DNA of 64,000 bases from Bacteroidales bacterium (GCA_016937695.1 JAFGWC010000046.1:1-64000); one strand, 5' to 3'. Counted from the stretch's first letter, positions 53,027 through 63,226 are shown. Program-made: numbers and translations. The notes: generated from the letters alone by a model not told the origin.

Positions 53027-55657
53027 ATGCAATATTTTCCTAAACCATTGAAAATAAGTAAGATATTAATTGTTGTAGCTTTGTTGGCTTTTTCTGCTTG
53101 CTCTACAAAGAAAAATACAATTGTTACAAGATCATATCACAATTTAACCTCAAGATTTAATTTATATTTTAACGGAAAAGAAAGTTTAAAATCCGGAATT
53201 AAAAAAGTTGAAAAAACATATGTAGAAGATTATTCAAAAATATTACCCATTTTTACTTATGAAGATAAAGCTGTGTCTTCAATGATGACTTCAGAAATGG
53301 ATAGAAGTATTAGAAAGTGTGCTAAAACAATTAAAATGCACTCGATAACAGTAAAGCCCAAAAAAAATAAAAATAAAAAATTAAGTAAAAAGGAACTTGA
53401 TTTTTACAATAAAACAGAATATTGTAAATGGATTGATAATACTTATTTGTTAATGGGAGTAGCCCATTTTTATCAAATGGAATTTGAAACTGCCAAACTT
53501 ACTTTTTTACTAGTTTTAAGTAAGTATAAAAATGAAGATATTATTTATGATGCGATGCTTTGGTTAGCAAAAACTTATGTGCAAACTAATGAGTTTGATG
53601 ATGCTTTGAAAATCCTTACTGATTTAAAGAAAAAATCTCAACGTCCCGAAAAAATAAATCATCAAATGGACTTGCTATATGCTCACATGTATTTGAAACA
53701 AGGCGAATATAAAAAAGCAATTCCGAAAATTAGAACTGCTATCGATAATGAGAAAAATAAAAATTATAAAGCCAGATTAATTTACATTATAGCTCAGATA
53801 TATAAAAAAGAAGAAAAATATTTAGAAGCATCAGAAAATTTTATGAAAGTAATTAAGTTAAATCCTAATTATGATATGACTTTTAGCGCTAGAATAAATT
53901 TGGCAGAAATTTCTGAAAAGATTGATTCAAAAGGAAAAGATTTGAAAAAAGAGCTTTTGAAAATGGCTGATGATGAAAAAAATATAGACTATCTTGACCA
54001 GATTTATTATGCTTTAGGTAAAATTGAACTTGATGAAAAAAATATCCAAAAAGCTATTGAATATTTTAGTTTATCAGCAAACTCTAAATCTTCTAATAAA
54101 AGCCAAAAAGTTAAAACATTTATTGTTTTAGCTGATTATTATTACGGAATTAAAGATTATAATAAAGCTGAAGCTTATTATGATAGCACTTCAAAAGTTA
54201 TGGATAATACATATCCTGATTATGAACTTTTAAGCAAAAATGTAAAATCATTTAAAGGAATTTCGCACAATTATAATGTTATAAACAGAGAAGATAGTTT
54301 AATTGCGCTTGCTAAAATGCCTGAAAATCAGCGTAATGAGGTAATTAATAAAAAAATAGCTCAAATAATAAAAGAAGAAAATGATAAAAAAGCTCTGGAA
54401 CAAAATGCAGCTTTTGATCCATTTTTATCAAATCAAAATAATACATTTAGCGAAAATCAAAACCAAAGTGGTTTGTGGTATTTTTATAATCAATCTTCTT
54501 TAAGCTATGGCCAAACAGAGTTTAAACGAAAATGGGGAGATAGAGAACTTGAAGATAATTGGAGAAGGAAAAATAAAACCCTACAAGTTGAGTTATCTTC
54601 TGAAAATGAGGAATCTACCGAAACCAATGGCGAAAACACAACTAATAAAGAAGCTAAAACAAATAAAAAATCAAAAGAATATTATTTGAAAGATATTCCT
54701 TTAACTGACGAAGCACTTAAAATCTCTAACAAAAAAATTGAAAAAGCATATTATGATAATGGCGAAATTTATTATAAAGATTTAGCTCAAAATGAAAATT
54801 CTTTAAAAAGCTTTCGAGAACTTTTAGAAAAATATCCACAAACAGAATTACGATTAGAAGTTTTGTATTTTTTGTACAATCTTAGTGTGAAATCTGCAGA
54901 TATTGGTAAAATTGATATTTATAAAAGCCTTATTGTGAATGAATATCCGCAAAGTGTTTATGCTAAAATAATTAACGACCCTGATTATTTAGATAAAGAA
55001 AATGCCAAAACTAAAGAAGCGAATGAACTATATAAAAGTGCCTATGATTTATACTCAACTCAAAAATTTGAACAAGCTATATTATTGTGCGATAAGGGAT
55101 TATCAGAAATTAAGAGCAATGAATTAGAGGCAAATTTTTTATTTTTAAAAGCTATGAGTAATGGCGAACTAGGAAATAAAGAAATGTTGAAACAAAATTT
55201 AGAGTTTATTGTTTTAAATTTCCCGAAAGAAAAAATTTCAGAAAATGCTAAAAACATTTTAGATGTTATTAATAGTGGAAAGCTTGATATGGATATTTAT
55301 TTAAATGAGATGGACTCTGCTCATTTTTATGTATTAATTATTCCAAAAGGAAGAGTAGATTTGAATAGAATTAAATTTAATTTTGCATCTTTTAATGTTG
55401 AAAATTATACGCAATTAAACCTAGAAATAACAACAGATTCAATAAATCAAACCAAAGATTTAGTTATTATTAAAGGATTTAGAAATTCAGCTAAAGCTAA
55501 TGCATATTCGAGACTTCTTCTTTCGAAAAAAGAAAATGAAGAATTGAGATTAGTGCCTAATAATCAGTTTATTATATCGAAAAACAATTATGATATTTTT
55601 ATAAAAGACGGCGATATAGACAAATATTTAAAATTTTATAGTAAAGTTTATAAATAA
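53027..55657 (+). CDS. porW: TPR lipoprotein, SprE/PorW-like type IX secretion component
   Basis: An 876-residue lipoprotein (signal ending AFSAC, Cys25). The opening CSTKKNTIVTRSYHNLTSRFNLYFNGKE is characteristic of SprE/PorW. TPR helices fill residues ~110-400 (VAHFYQMEFETAKLTFLLVLSKYKNED). A disordered Asn/Gln/Glu-rich stretch around 465-565 is followed by more TPR units and a C-terminal alpha/beta end. SprE/PorW links the PorXY system or outer-membrane parts to the type IX secretion machine. It stands alone; other secretion genes are not in the window except gldH. The identification rests on recognisable N-terminal sequence and layout. Confidence 0.82.
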   Translation: MQYFPKPLKISKILIVVALLAFSACSTKKNTIVTRSYHNLTSRFNLYFNGKESLKSGIKKVEKTYVEDYSKILPIFTYEDKAVSSMMTSEMDRSIRKCAKTIKMHSITVKPKKNKNKKLSKKELDFYNKTEYCKWIDNTYLLMGVAHFYQMEFETAKLTFLLVLSKYKNEDIIYDAMLWLAKTYVQTNEFDDALKILTDLKKKSQRPEKINHQMDLLYAHMYLKQGEYKKAIPKIRTAIDNEKNKNYKARLIYIIAQIYKKEEKYLEASENFMKVIKLNPNYDMTFSARINLAEISEKIDSKGKDLKKELLKMADDEKNIDYLDQIYYALGKIELDEKNIQKAIEYFSLSANSKSSNKSQKVKTFIVLADYYYGIKDYNKAEAYYDSTSKVMDNTYPDYELLSKNVKSFKGISHNYNVINREDSLIALAKMPENQRNEVINKKIAQIIKEENDKKALEQNAAFDPFLSNQNNTFSENQNQSGLWYFYNQSSLSYGQTEFKRKWGDRELEDNWRRKNKTLQVELSSENEESTETNGENTTNKEAKTNKKSKEYYLKDIPLTDEALKISNKKIEKAYYDNGEIYYKDLAQNENSLKSFRELLEKYPQTELRLEVLYFLYNLSVKSADIGKIDIYKSLIVNEYPQSVYAKIINDPDYLDKENAKTKEANELYKSAYDLYSTQKFEQAILLCDKGLSEIKSNELEANFLFLKAMSNGELGNKEMLKQNLEFIVLNFPKEKISENAKNILDVINSGKLDMDIYLNEMDSAHFYVLIIPKGRVDLNRIKFNFASFNVENYTQLNLEITTDSINQTKDLVIIKGFRNSAKANAYSRLLLSKKENEELRLVPNNQFIISKNNYDIFIKDGDIDKYLKFYSKVYK

Positions 55658-55700
55658 CAATAAATTGATGCTAATAAGACAATTTGTTCAATTTAGAACT

Positions 55701-55967
55701 TTATTTATTTATGATTTTTTTCAAACTTTTTGCACTAGGCGCAGAATAAGCTTTTCCATCATAAAATAGTGCAAAATTAGTATCGCATTTTCCAAAACAA
55801 GGATAATAACCAATTTCTTCATCTTTAAAATCTTCTTTTAGCCAATCTTTTAATATTTCTTGAGTTCCTGCAATGCTACAGGATTTTCCATTACAGATAT
55901 GAATTTTTTTATTCTCGTTTTGTAATTTTTCTGTATCTATTATTTTTTCCTTCTTTTTATTTATCAT
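55701..55967 (-). CDS. Thioredoxin-like [2Fe-2S] ferredoxin
   Basis: An 88-residue protein with four cysteines: IHICNGKSCSIAG (CxxxxC) and YYPCFGKCDTNF (CxxxC). This is the pattern of NuoE-like/thioredoxin-fold [2Fe-2S] ferredoxins. It probably carries electrons in the cytoplasm for an unknown partner. It lies 55 bp after the secreted-protein gene at 56023 on the same strand. Confidence 0.82.
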   Translation of the reverse strand: MINKKKEKIIDTEKLQNENKKIHICNGKSCSIAGTQEILKDWLKEDFKDEEIGYYPCFGKCDTNFALFYDGKAYSAPSAKSLKKIINK

Positions 55968-56022
55968 AGCTTAATAAGATTTAGTGATTTTCAAATTTTT
56001 CAAATAAAAATGTTAGTTGTAA

Positions 56023-57282
56023 TTAGGTTTTCATTTTCTTTTTCTTAGCAGCAGGAAATAAAATATTATTTAAAATTAATCTGTAGCCGGGTGAATTTGG
56101 GTGTAAATCTAAATCTGTTTTCGGATCGCCTACAAAGTGCTGATAATCAGCAGGATCGTGACCGCCATAAAATGTCCAAGTGCCTTTATTTAATTCGCCA
56201 TGTATATATCTGGCTTCATTCAATAGCTTATTTTCACCCATTATTAGTACACTAGATTTAATCAAATTCTTATTAAAAGCAGTAGTTTGACCCATAAATC
56301 CTTTAATAATTGAAGTGTGATTTTGACAAAGCATTGTTGGAATTGGATCCCATTTTGCCGAAAATTCAAAAAGATAGAAATAATCTTTATCCGGAGTAAC
56401 TTTTCTGAAATTTGTAGCATCAATATTTGAAAATTCGTATTCGTAAGGATTTTTACTTAAAACAAAATCTTTAAAAGCAAAAGTTTTGCTGTAATCTATT
56501 TTACTTTGAAAGTCTGCATCTGTATTATCGCCATCAAACATTGGCATACAAATATCTACATTTTCAGTAGATAATGCAATATCGTATGTGTCTGTAGCAG
56601 AGCACATTGCAAACAAAAATCCGCCATTGTAAACATAATTTCTAATTGCTCTTGCAACGAATTTTTTCATTTCTGAAACTTTATTAAAACCAAGTTCCAA
56701 TGCTGATGCTTCTAATTCGTTTTTATTAAGCTGGTACCAAGTAGTATTAGCATAACTGCCATAAAATTTTCCATATTGGCCAGTAAAATCTTCATGATGT
56801 AAATGTAACCAATCGTATTTTGACAAATCACCTTCTATTATTTCTTTGTCATAAATTATATCGTATGGAATTTCTGAATAACTTAGAACCAGAGTTACTG
56901 CATCATCCCAAGGTAGTTTGTTTTTTGGCGAGTAAACAGCAATTTTAGGGGCTTTTTCAAGTTTTACTCTGTCCATATTTATATCAGGGCGCATAATTTC
57001 ATTAAAAATTTGTTGAGCCTGAAAATCTGCAATTACAGCATATGAAACACCTCTAATTACACATTCTTCTTCTATTTCTTTATAGTATTTTGTAAGAAAA
57101 CTGCCGCCTTTGTAATTTAACAACCAATCTACTTCAATATCGTTTTGAAGAGACCAATATGCTATGCCATAAGATTTTAGATGATTTTTTTGCGAATCAT
57201 CCATCGGAATTAATATATATGATGCAAATAAAAAATTTGAGGATAAAAGAATTGATAGTATTATTGCTAATATGTGTTTCAT
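56023..57282 (-). CDS. Secreted conserved Bacteroidota protein (often labelled asparagine synthetase B)
   Basis: A 419-residue protein with a signal peptide (HILAIILSILLSSNFLFA). Landmarks are MDDSQKNHLKSYGIAYW, VDWLLNYKGGSF, YDWLHLHHEDFTGQYGKFYG and the C-terminal TWTFYGGHDPADYQHFVGDPKTDLDLHPNSPGYRLILNNILFPAAKKKKMK. I recall homologues being deposited as asparagine synthetase B, but the AsnB motifs (Cys2 start, SGGxDSS) are absent, so that name is not supported. The GLHLHHEDF-like and GGFLFAMCSATDTYDIAL segments suggest a glutamine-amidotransferase-like or ThuA-like fold. The function is unknown. Confidence 0.7.
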   Translation of the reverse strand: MKHILAIILSILLSSNFLFASYILIPMDDSQKNHLKSYGIAYWSLQNDIEVDWLLNYKGGSFLTKYYKEIEEECVIRGVSYAVIADFQAQQIFNEIMRPDINMDRVKLEKAPKIAVYSPKNKLPWDDAVTLVLSYSEIPYDIIYDKEIIEGDLSKYDWLHLHHEDFTGQYGKFYGSYANTTWYQLNKNELEASALELGFNKVSEMKKFVARAIRNYVYNGGFLFAMCSATDTYDIALSTENVDICMPMFDGDNTDADFQSKIDYSKTFAFKDFVLSKNPYEYEFSNIDATNFRKVTPDKDYFYLFEFSAKWDPIPTMLCQNHTSIIKGFMGQTTAFNKNLIKSSVLIMGENKLLNEARYIHGELNKGTWTFYGGHDPADYQHFVGDPKTDLDLHPNSPGYRLILNNILFPAAKKKKMKT

Positions 57283-57473
57283 TTGTTTTTTGTATAAATT
57301 TAATAATTATAAACTTACATGCTAAATAACGCAATAAATATTATTTTATGATTAATACATGTGTGTAATATAATTTGCATTTATTTATTTCAAACAATAT
57401 CATTAATTAGCATTATTATTAAATTTAATAATATTATATCAATTTTATATAATTATAATTACAAAATTCCTTC

Positions 57474-59000
57474 TTAGAATGGAGCATCGTCATTTAAACT
57501 ATAATTTGAAAAGTCGTCTTGAGTGTTGTTGGGTTTAATATCCTGATTCATTTTTGAGCCAACAGTCATACCGCTTAAAGTATTGAAATCATCAGCTCCA
57601 AGCGGAATAAGTTCATCAATTTCAAATTCTTCAAATTTAGCAAGTTCGTCTCTAAATTTGAGCTGAACATCAGCAATAGCACCGTTTCTGTGTTTTGCAA
57701 TTATTAATTCTGCTAATCCTTTTGTGCTATTTCCTTCATGGTCTTCAGTAATACCGTATTTCTCAGGTCTGTGTATAAATATTACAAGGTCGGCATCTTG
57801 CTCAATTGCTCCAGATTCACGTAAATCTGAAAGTTGTGGCCTTTTATCTCCCGAACGCATTTCAACCGAACGGTTAAGCTGCGAAAGTGCAATAATTGGA
57901 ATATTCAGTTCTTTAGCTATTGCTTTTAAACCTCTAGAAATCGTACTTACTTCTTGCTCTCTGTTTCCTCTAGTTTCGGGAGTTCCAGACATAAGTTGCA
58001 AGTAGTCGATTATTACCATTTTTATGTCGAATTGGGTTTTTAATCGTCTACATTTTGCTCTTAATTCAAATAATGTTATAGCCGGCGTGTCATCAATAAA
58101 AATAGGAGCGTCGTTAAGGTTTTTTGTTTTGATATCAAGTTGTTCCCATTCGTAATCTTTCAGTTTTCCACTTCTAAGTTTATCACTTGATAATTCTGTT
58201 TCTGCTGCAATTAATCTGTTTACCAGTTGCAAAGTTGCCATTTCAAGAGAAAAAATTGCAAGTGGAACTTGATGATTAACCGCCATATTTCTTGCCATTG
58301 AAAGTACAAAAGCTGTTTTTCCCATAGATGGACGTGCTGCAATAATCACTAAATCAGAAGCTTGCCAACCCGAAGTTATTCTGTCTAAACTTGTAAATCC
58401 TGATGGAGTTCCACTTAAATTGTCTTCTCTGTTTGATGCTTCTTCAATTTTATCTATGGCATCATTAATTACTTCTGAAATTCTTACAGTTTCATTTTTA
58501 ATATTTCCTTCTGCAAGTTTAAATATAGAACTTTCCGAAAAATTCAGTAAATCTAAAACGTCAGTATCATCTTCAAAAGCTCTTTTTTGAATTTCTGATG
58601 TTACTTTTATTAATTCTCTTTGAATAAATTTTTGAGCAATTATTCTTGCGTGATATTCAAGATGAGAAGCAGAACCAATATTGCTTGTTAACTTTGAAAT
58701 ATAGTAAGCGCCGCCAATTTCTTCAAGATCACCCGATTTTCGTAATCCTTCTGTAACTGTCAGCATATCAATTGGTTTATGCTCAGCTGCTAATTCAAAA
58801 ATAACACTAAAAATTTTTTGATGTGCAGGACTATAAAAACTATCTGGTTTTAAAACATCAAGAACTTCTAAAGCTGCATGTTTTTCAAGCATAATTGCAC
58901 CAAGAACTGCTTCTTCTAATTCTAATGCTTGTGGTGGCAATTTTCCTAGTTCAGAGTTATTTACTTTTTCCGGATAATTTGTGTGTTTTTTTACGGCCAT
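57474..59000 (-). CDS. dnaB: Replicative DNA helicase
   Basis: A 508-residue helicase of normal length and no intein. The N-terminal domain starts PPQALELEEAVLGAIMLEK and the RecA-like domain has the Walker A IIAARPSMGKTAF (near 222) and Walker B MVIIDYLQLM. SQLNRSVEMR and DLRESGAIEQDADLV are the classic DnaB motifs. The acidic C-terminal tail ends LNDDAPF. DnaB unwinds DNA at the replication fork. It follows accA with a terminator in between. Confidence 0.97.
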   Translation of the reverse strand: MAVKKHTNYPEKVNNSELGKLPPQALELEEAVLGAIMLEKHAALEVLDVLKPDSFYSPAHQKIFSVIFELAAEHKPIDMLTVTEGLRKSGDLEEIGGAYYISKLTSNIGSASHLEYHARIIAQKFIQRELIKVTSEIQKRAFEDDTDVLDLLNFSESSIFKLAEGNIKNETVRISEVINDAIDKIEEASNREDNLSGTPSGFTSLDRITSGWQASDLVIIAARPSMGKTAFVLSMARNMAVNHQVPLAIFSLEMATLQLVNRLIAAETELSSDKLRSGKLKDYEWEQLDIKTKNLNDAPIFIDDTPAITLFELRAKCRRLKTQFDIKMVIIDYLQLMSGTPETRGNREQEVSTISRGLKAIAKELNIPIIALSQLNRSVEMRSGDKRPQLSDLRESGAIEQDADLVIFIHRPEKYGITEDHEGNSTKGLAELIIAKHRNGAIADVQLKFRDELAKFEEFEIDELIPLGADDFNTLSGMTVGSKMNQDIKPNNTQDDFSNYSLNDDAPF

Positions 59001-59029
59001 TTTTGTTACTTATTTTAAATTACCAGATA

Positions 59030-59058
59030 AAAAAAGAGGATGTTTTTTTCCTCTTTTA
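59030..59058 (-). terminator. Terminator between accA and dnaB
   Basis: AAAAGAGGA and TCCTCTTTT form a stem with a run of T on the - strand, 205 bp after the accA stop. Confidence 0.7.
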
Positions 59059-59264
59059 TATCTTTTCCGATATCTTACTTATATTTTTAATCGTATTTAT
59101 TTCCGTATATAAACATAATAAACTTTAGCTGTAAAGCCCTGATTAAATGCTTGTTATTGTTAATAATTTTGTTTTTTAACTTAATTTTTTTTTAGTATAA
59201 AAGATAAAATGCAAACCGAGCTAGGCTTAATTATTTTGCATTTATATAGATTTAAAAAACTGGA

Positions 59265-60221
59265 TTAGTTATCAAGATATTTTCCCATAGCAGTAAATTT
59301 TTTTATTCTATCTTCTACTAATTTTTTTGGTTCAATTTTCTTTAATTCTTGTAAGTGTTTTTTAATTTCTTGTTTAACAGTTTCAAAAGTTGTTTTAGGA
59401 TCTGTATGTGCACCTCCTAAAGGTTCTTTAATAATACCATCAATTAATTCATGATATTTCATGTCTGTTGGTGTAAGTTTTAGTGCCTCAGCAGCATCCT
59501 GTTTAAAATCCCAGCTTCTCCATAAAATTTGCGAACAAGATTCTGGTGAAATAACTGAATACCAGGTATTTTCAAGCATTAAAACACGATCTCCAACTCC
59601 AATTCCAATAGCTCCGCCTGATGCGCCTTCGCCAATGATAACGCATATTATCGGCACTTTTATGTTAAACATTTCATAAATATTTCTGGCAATAGCTTCA
59701 CCTTGTCCGCGCTCTTCGGCTTCAAGACCAGGATATGCTCCCGGAGTGTCGATAAGCGTAACAATTGGCTTATTAAATTTTTCAGCTAAACGCATTAACC
59801 TCAACGCTTTACGGTAGCCTTCTGGGTTTGCCATGCCGAAATTTCGATACTGACGCATTTTTGTATTTATTCCTTTTTGCTGGCCAATAAACATTACAGT
59901 TTCGCCATCAATTGAGCCAAATCCTCCAACCATGGCTTTGTCGTCTTTTACATTTCTATCACCATGTAATTGAATAAATTCGCCATTTGTTATTGCATCT
60001 ATATATCCCAGAGTGTAAGGTCTTTCTGGATGTCGTGATACTTGAACTCTTTGCCAAGCTGTTAAATTCTCATAAATTTCTCTACGGGTTTTATCTAGTT
60101 TGTTTTCCAGTTCTTTTATTGTCACACTAACATCAACTTGACTTTGCTCACCTATTTCTTTAGCTTTTTCAAGCTGAGTTAGAAGCTCGCCAATTTTTTC
60201 TTCAAAATCTAATAATACCAT
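59265..60221 (-). CDS. accA: Acetyl-CoA carboxylase carboxyltransferase subunit alpha
   Basis: A 318-residue subunit of standard length. It transfers the carboxyl group from carboxybiotin to acetyl-CoA, the first step of fatty-acid synthesis. It starts [18 protein letters not shown] with the usual helical N-terminus. Landmarks are [14 protein letters not shown]-like [51 protein letters not shown] and [14 protein letters not shown]. It has its own promoter. Confidence 0.97.
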   Translation of the reverse strand: MVLLDFEEKIGELLTQLEKAKEIGEQSQVDVSVTIKELENKLDKTRREIYENLTAWQRVQVSRHPERPYTLGYIDAITNGEFIQLHGDRNVKDDKAMVGGFGSIDGETVMFIGQQKGINTKMRQYRNFGMANPEGYRKALRLMRLAEKFNKPIVTLIDTPGAYPGLEAEERGQGEAIARNIYEMFNIKVPIICVIIGEGASGGAIGIGVGDRVLMLENTWYSVISPESCSQILWRSWDFKQDAAEALKLTPTDMKYHELIDGIIKEPLGGAHTDPKTTFETVKQEIKKHLQELKKIEPKKLVEDRIKKFTAMGKYLDN

Positions 60222-60243
60222 ATTAATGTATTTTTTGAGATGA

Positions 60244-60251
60244 CAAATTTA
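60244..60251 (-). promoter_or_regulatory. -7 element of accA
   Basis: On the - strand the octamer reads TAAATTTG, 22 bp upstream of the ATG at 60221. Confidence 0.5.
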
Positions 60252-60432
60252 TAAATTTCTTAACACAAATTTTAATTATGTTGATAAAATTGAAAGATTT
60301 ATTAACGAATACTTGACTTACTTGGCTGATATTCATTATTATAACCTTGTATTAAAAAAGAGTTTTTAACAAGTTTTTAACTGCAAAAGAGATTTTTTAA
60401 AACATAAAATTATTTATTTAGAAACATTCTAA

Positions 60433-60939
60433 TTATTCGGTAATTTGTTTTTTTGATATAGTTTTATGAATTTCATTTAATTCCATTAACGCTGCAGAAC
60501 CATACCATTCTTTAAGCTCCATAACTAAACTGCCTGCTTTTATTGCAGGATCTGAATTTGTGAGATTTTCTGCCTCTTCAATACTTGACACATTAAAAAT
60601 GTAGATTCCTCTTAAGTTGTCGTTGTCAAAAAAAGGTCCTGCTAATACAAGTTTACCATCATTAGCCATTTTTTCTATATTTTTTAGATGTGCCATTTGT
60701 AATTTACTTGATTCCAAAGAATCTAAATTTCTGTTTGGGCCTCTTTTTAAAAAAGCCACAACATATTTTTTCATTCCATATTCATCAGCACCAAATTTTT
60801 GTGCTTTAATTGAATCATATTCTTTATGAATTTCATTTCCCTTAATTGTTTCATTATTAATTCTTTGAAAGTTATTGCATGAAATGAAAAATGAAAAAAT
60901 AATTATTAACAGAATAATTTGGTTAGAGTATTTTTTCAT
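60433..60939 (-). CDS. YciI-domain lipoprotein
   Basis: A 168-residue protein with a lipoprotein signal (IIFSFFISC, Cys21) and a YciI-like domain: YVVAFLKRGPNRNLDSLESSKLQMAHLKNIEKM, LVLAGPFFDNDNLRGIYIFNV and EEAENLTNSDPAIKAG. The His and Asp pair of the family (AHLKN, SDPAI) is present. YciI-like proteins have a dimeric ferredoxin-like fold and mostly unknown function. Secreted versions are uncommon outside Bacteroidota. It is monocistronic. Confidence 0.83.
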   Translation of the reverse strand: MKKYSNQIILLIIIFSFFISCNNFQRINNETIKGNEIHKEYDSIKAQKFGADEYGMKKYVVAFLKRGPNRNLDSLESSKLQMAHLKNIEKMANDGKLVLAGPFFDNDNLRGIYIFNVSSIEEAENLTNSDPAIKAGSLVMELKEWYGSAALMELNEIHKTISKKQITE

Positions 60940-60986
60940 AATATTCTCTATTTAATTTGAATATAGTTTTTTCATGAAAATAAAAC

Positions 60987-61022
60987 AACACATAGAAGAT
61001 TATAAAAAATCTTCTATGTGTT
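60987..61022 (-). terminator. Terminator of the pyrophosphatase-like gene
   Basis: AACACATAGAAGAT (60987-61000) and ATCTTCTATGTGTT (61009-61022) are perfect 14-bp arms with an 8-nt loop, 26 bp after the stop at 61049. Confidence 0.88.
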
Positions 61023-61048
61023 TTATTTTTTCCACTAATAAAATTTGT

Positions 61049-63226
61049 TTAAATTCCTGATGCAATAATTAGTGCTGTAAGTGCCATAACCTTAATAATT
61101 ACGGTGTATGCAGGAGATGTTGCATTTCTAAAAGTATTGCCTACTAAAGCTCCAACAAGTGATGTTTTATGAGCTTCAGAGCCTTTTTCATAAATTGCAG
61201 AATTCCATTGAACGCCATCGTAAATCATTTTTTCGGCGCTATTCCAAGTTCCGGCAGAATTTGATTGGAAAAATGCTAAAATAATGCTACTAAAACTTAC
61301 TCCAATTAGCATTCCTGCTAAAATACCGGCACCAAATAAATATCCAACTGTTATAGGAATTATTATTGCTGAAACACCTATTATAATTGCCTCTAAAACA
61401 GAGTAATAAGTCGAAATTTCGACAAATTGTTTATGTTCAATTTTATCTTCGGCTGAATCTACAATTGCTTTTTCTTCTTCGTTTGCAAATGATAAATCGC
61501 CATCATATTTTTTTATAATTTCTAGAGATTCATTTAGTTGTGGTATATCTGTAAATTGTCTGTTTGCTTCTGTCAGCATTTTTGTTTTTATTCTTTCAAC
61601 ACTTCCTATTATTATTGATGAAAACAAAAATGGAATCATTATTCCTGCAAATAAACTGATAAGTACATTTACAGAATTATATTCATTTAAAGAAAAATCT
61701 GTTTGCTGAGAAAAAATTACCAAAACTGATAATGTAGTTAAGATAGCAGCTAAAATTGAAAATGATTTACTAATAGGTAATTGATTGTTTCCTAAATCCT
61801 TCAATTTTTTAGTGTTGTCTTTTATATTATACTCAATATCAGTTTGTTGTGCTATATTGTCTGAGCTTTCAGAAATTGCAAAGAAAGTGTTTAGAGCTAC
61901 TTGAAAACCAGAATTTGCCAATAATGCAACTGCTGATATAGCAATACCATAATATCCTGCAAAGAGATATGCAACATATATAGAAGCTATAATTACAAGA
62001 GAAATATAAACGGTTGAAAGCATTCCTTTTTCTATTCCTTTCGTTACATTAGCCCAAGCACCTAAAAATGAGCTTTTAACTACAGTATTTGTAGGATTTT
62101 TATATGTTTTGGTGTAATATTCTGAAATTAATTCAATTATTATTCCTGAACCAACTCCCATAAAAGCTGCCCAAAAAACGCCAAGCGATTTATATTTTGT
62201 AATTATTAATTCATCGCCAATATTTTCAGATATATTCCATTCAATAGGTAAAAAGTATTTTATTATAAAAAATGAGGATATAATAAATATAGCAGTAGAA
62301 AAATATTCGCCAAATTTAAAACCTGAAAAAAAGTTATTTTCTTCGGCAGACTTAACCATAAAAGCACCCATTATTGAACTTATTATTCCAACTGCGGCTA
62401 AAACCAACGGAAGTAAAACTGTTGATAATGAGTAGTTTGCGCTAAATACTTCTTGACTTACGAAAGAAGAACCAATTATCATTGCTGCAATTATAGTTGT
62501 TGTATACGAATCGAAAATATTTGCGCTTGAACCTGAAACTTCACTAACATTATAAGCCAATTCCTGACCAATTTTGGCAGGATTAAGATTAGAATTTTCT
62601 TTTAAGCCATTATTATCTTCATTTAATAACATATAACTTTCTTTAGCTGCATTAGCATATGTACCTCCGCCAATTTTTGAGAAAATTGCTACAGTTGAAG
62701 AGCCTAGTGCAAAACCTAAAATAATGTTAAGGATATTAGTTAATCCCCAATTTATACCAATATAGCTATATGAAAAAAGAAGAGCGCTTAAACCAATTAC
62801 ACTTAATGAAACCGTTGTTAGCCCATTATAAATACCTGCAGAAAAAGCAACGCTAAAAGCCTGATTTAATGAAGATTGTGCTGCTTCTACTGTTTTTTTA
62901 TTAGATTTTATTGCAAACTTAAGACCCAAATAAGAAGCTAATGCAGATAAAGCCGCACCTGTTATAAATGAAAGTGCTAAATAACTGTTCGAATTTATAT
63001 CAGTTTTGGCTTTAAAAAATAATAATATCGATAATGAAGCCACAAATATTCCTAAAACTTTGTATTCTGAAATAATAAATGTTTTTGCTGCTTCAGTTAA
63101 TTTATTAACATAATTGTCTGTTTTTGTACTTCCTAATTCTTGAGTTTTCACCCAATTTTTTCTCCAAAAAGAAAATGCAAGTCCAAATATACCTGCACCG
63201 GCAATATAGTAAATTAAGTTTTCCAT
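61049..63226 (-). CDS. Membrane pyrophosphatase-like protein lacking the catalytic residues
   Basis: A 725-residue polytopic protein (about 16 helices) of normal mPPase length. The scaffold is intact: GGGTYANAA (186-194) aligns with GGGIYTKAA, and SEAHKTSLVG (683-692) with SEAHKAAVVG. Alignment is gap-free through the active-site segments, yet the acidic ligands are gone. The positions of D and D in ADVGADLVGKVE are Lys195 and Met199 and its lysine is Glu203. Those in DNVGDNVGD are Gln221, Tyr225 and Glu229, and Asp of GADLYESY is Asn236. The GDTVGDPFKD segment reads GALVGNTFRN (692-701). It can hardly hydrolyse PPi and may be a regulator or a transporter of new function. The C-terminus is complete and the gene has its own terminator, so it is not decaying. 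Confidence 0.88.
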   Translation of the reverse strand: MENLIYYIAGAGIFGLAFSFWRKNWVKTQELGSTKTDNYVNKLTEAAKTFIISEYKVLGIFVASLSILLFFKAKTDINSNSYLALSFITGAALSALASYLGLKFAIKSNKKTVEAAQSSLNQAFSVAFSAGIYNGLTTVSLSVIGLSALLFSYSYIGINWGLTNILNIILGFALGSSTVAIFSKIGGGTYANAAKESYMLLNEDNNGLKENSNLNPAKIGQELAYNVSEVSGSSANIFDSYTTTIIAAMIIGSSFVSQEVFSANYSLSTVLLPLVLAAVGIISSIMGAFMVKSAEENNFFSGFKFGEYFSTAIFIISSFFIIKYFLPIEWNISENIGDELIITKYKSLGVFWAAFMGVGSGIIIELISEYYTKTYKNPTNTVVKSSFLGAWANVTKGIEKGMLSTVYISLVIIASIYVAYLFAGYYGIAISAVALLANSGFQVALNTFFAISESSDNIAQQTDIEYNIKDNTKKLKDLGNNQLPISKSFSILAAILTTLSVLVIFSQQTDFSLNEYNSVNVLISLFAGIMIPFLFSSIIIGSVERIKTKMLTEANRQFTDIPQLNESLEIIKKYDGDLSFANEEEKAIVDSAEDKIEHKQFVEISTYYSVLEAIIIGVSAIIIPITVGYLFGAGILAGMLIGVSFSSIILAFFQSNSAGTWNSAEKMIYDGVQWNSAIYEKGSEAHKTSLVGALVGNTFRNATSPAYTVIIKVMALTALIIASGI

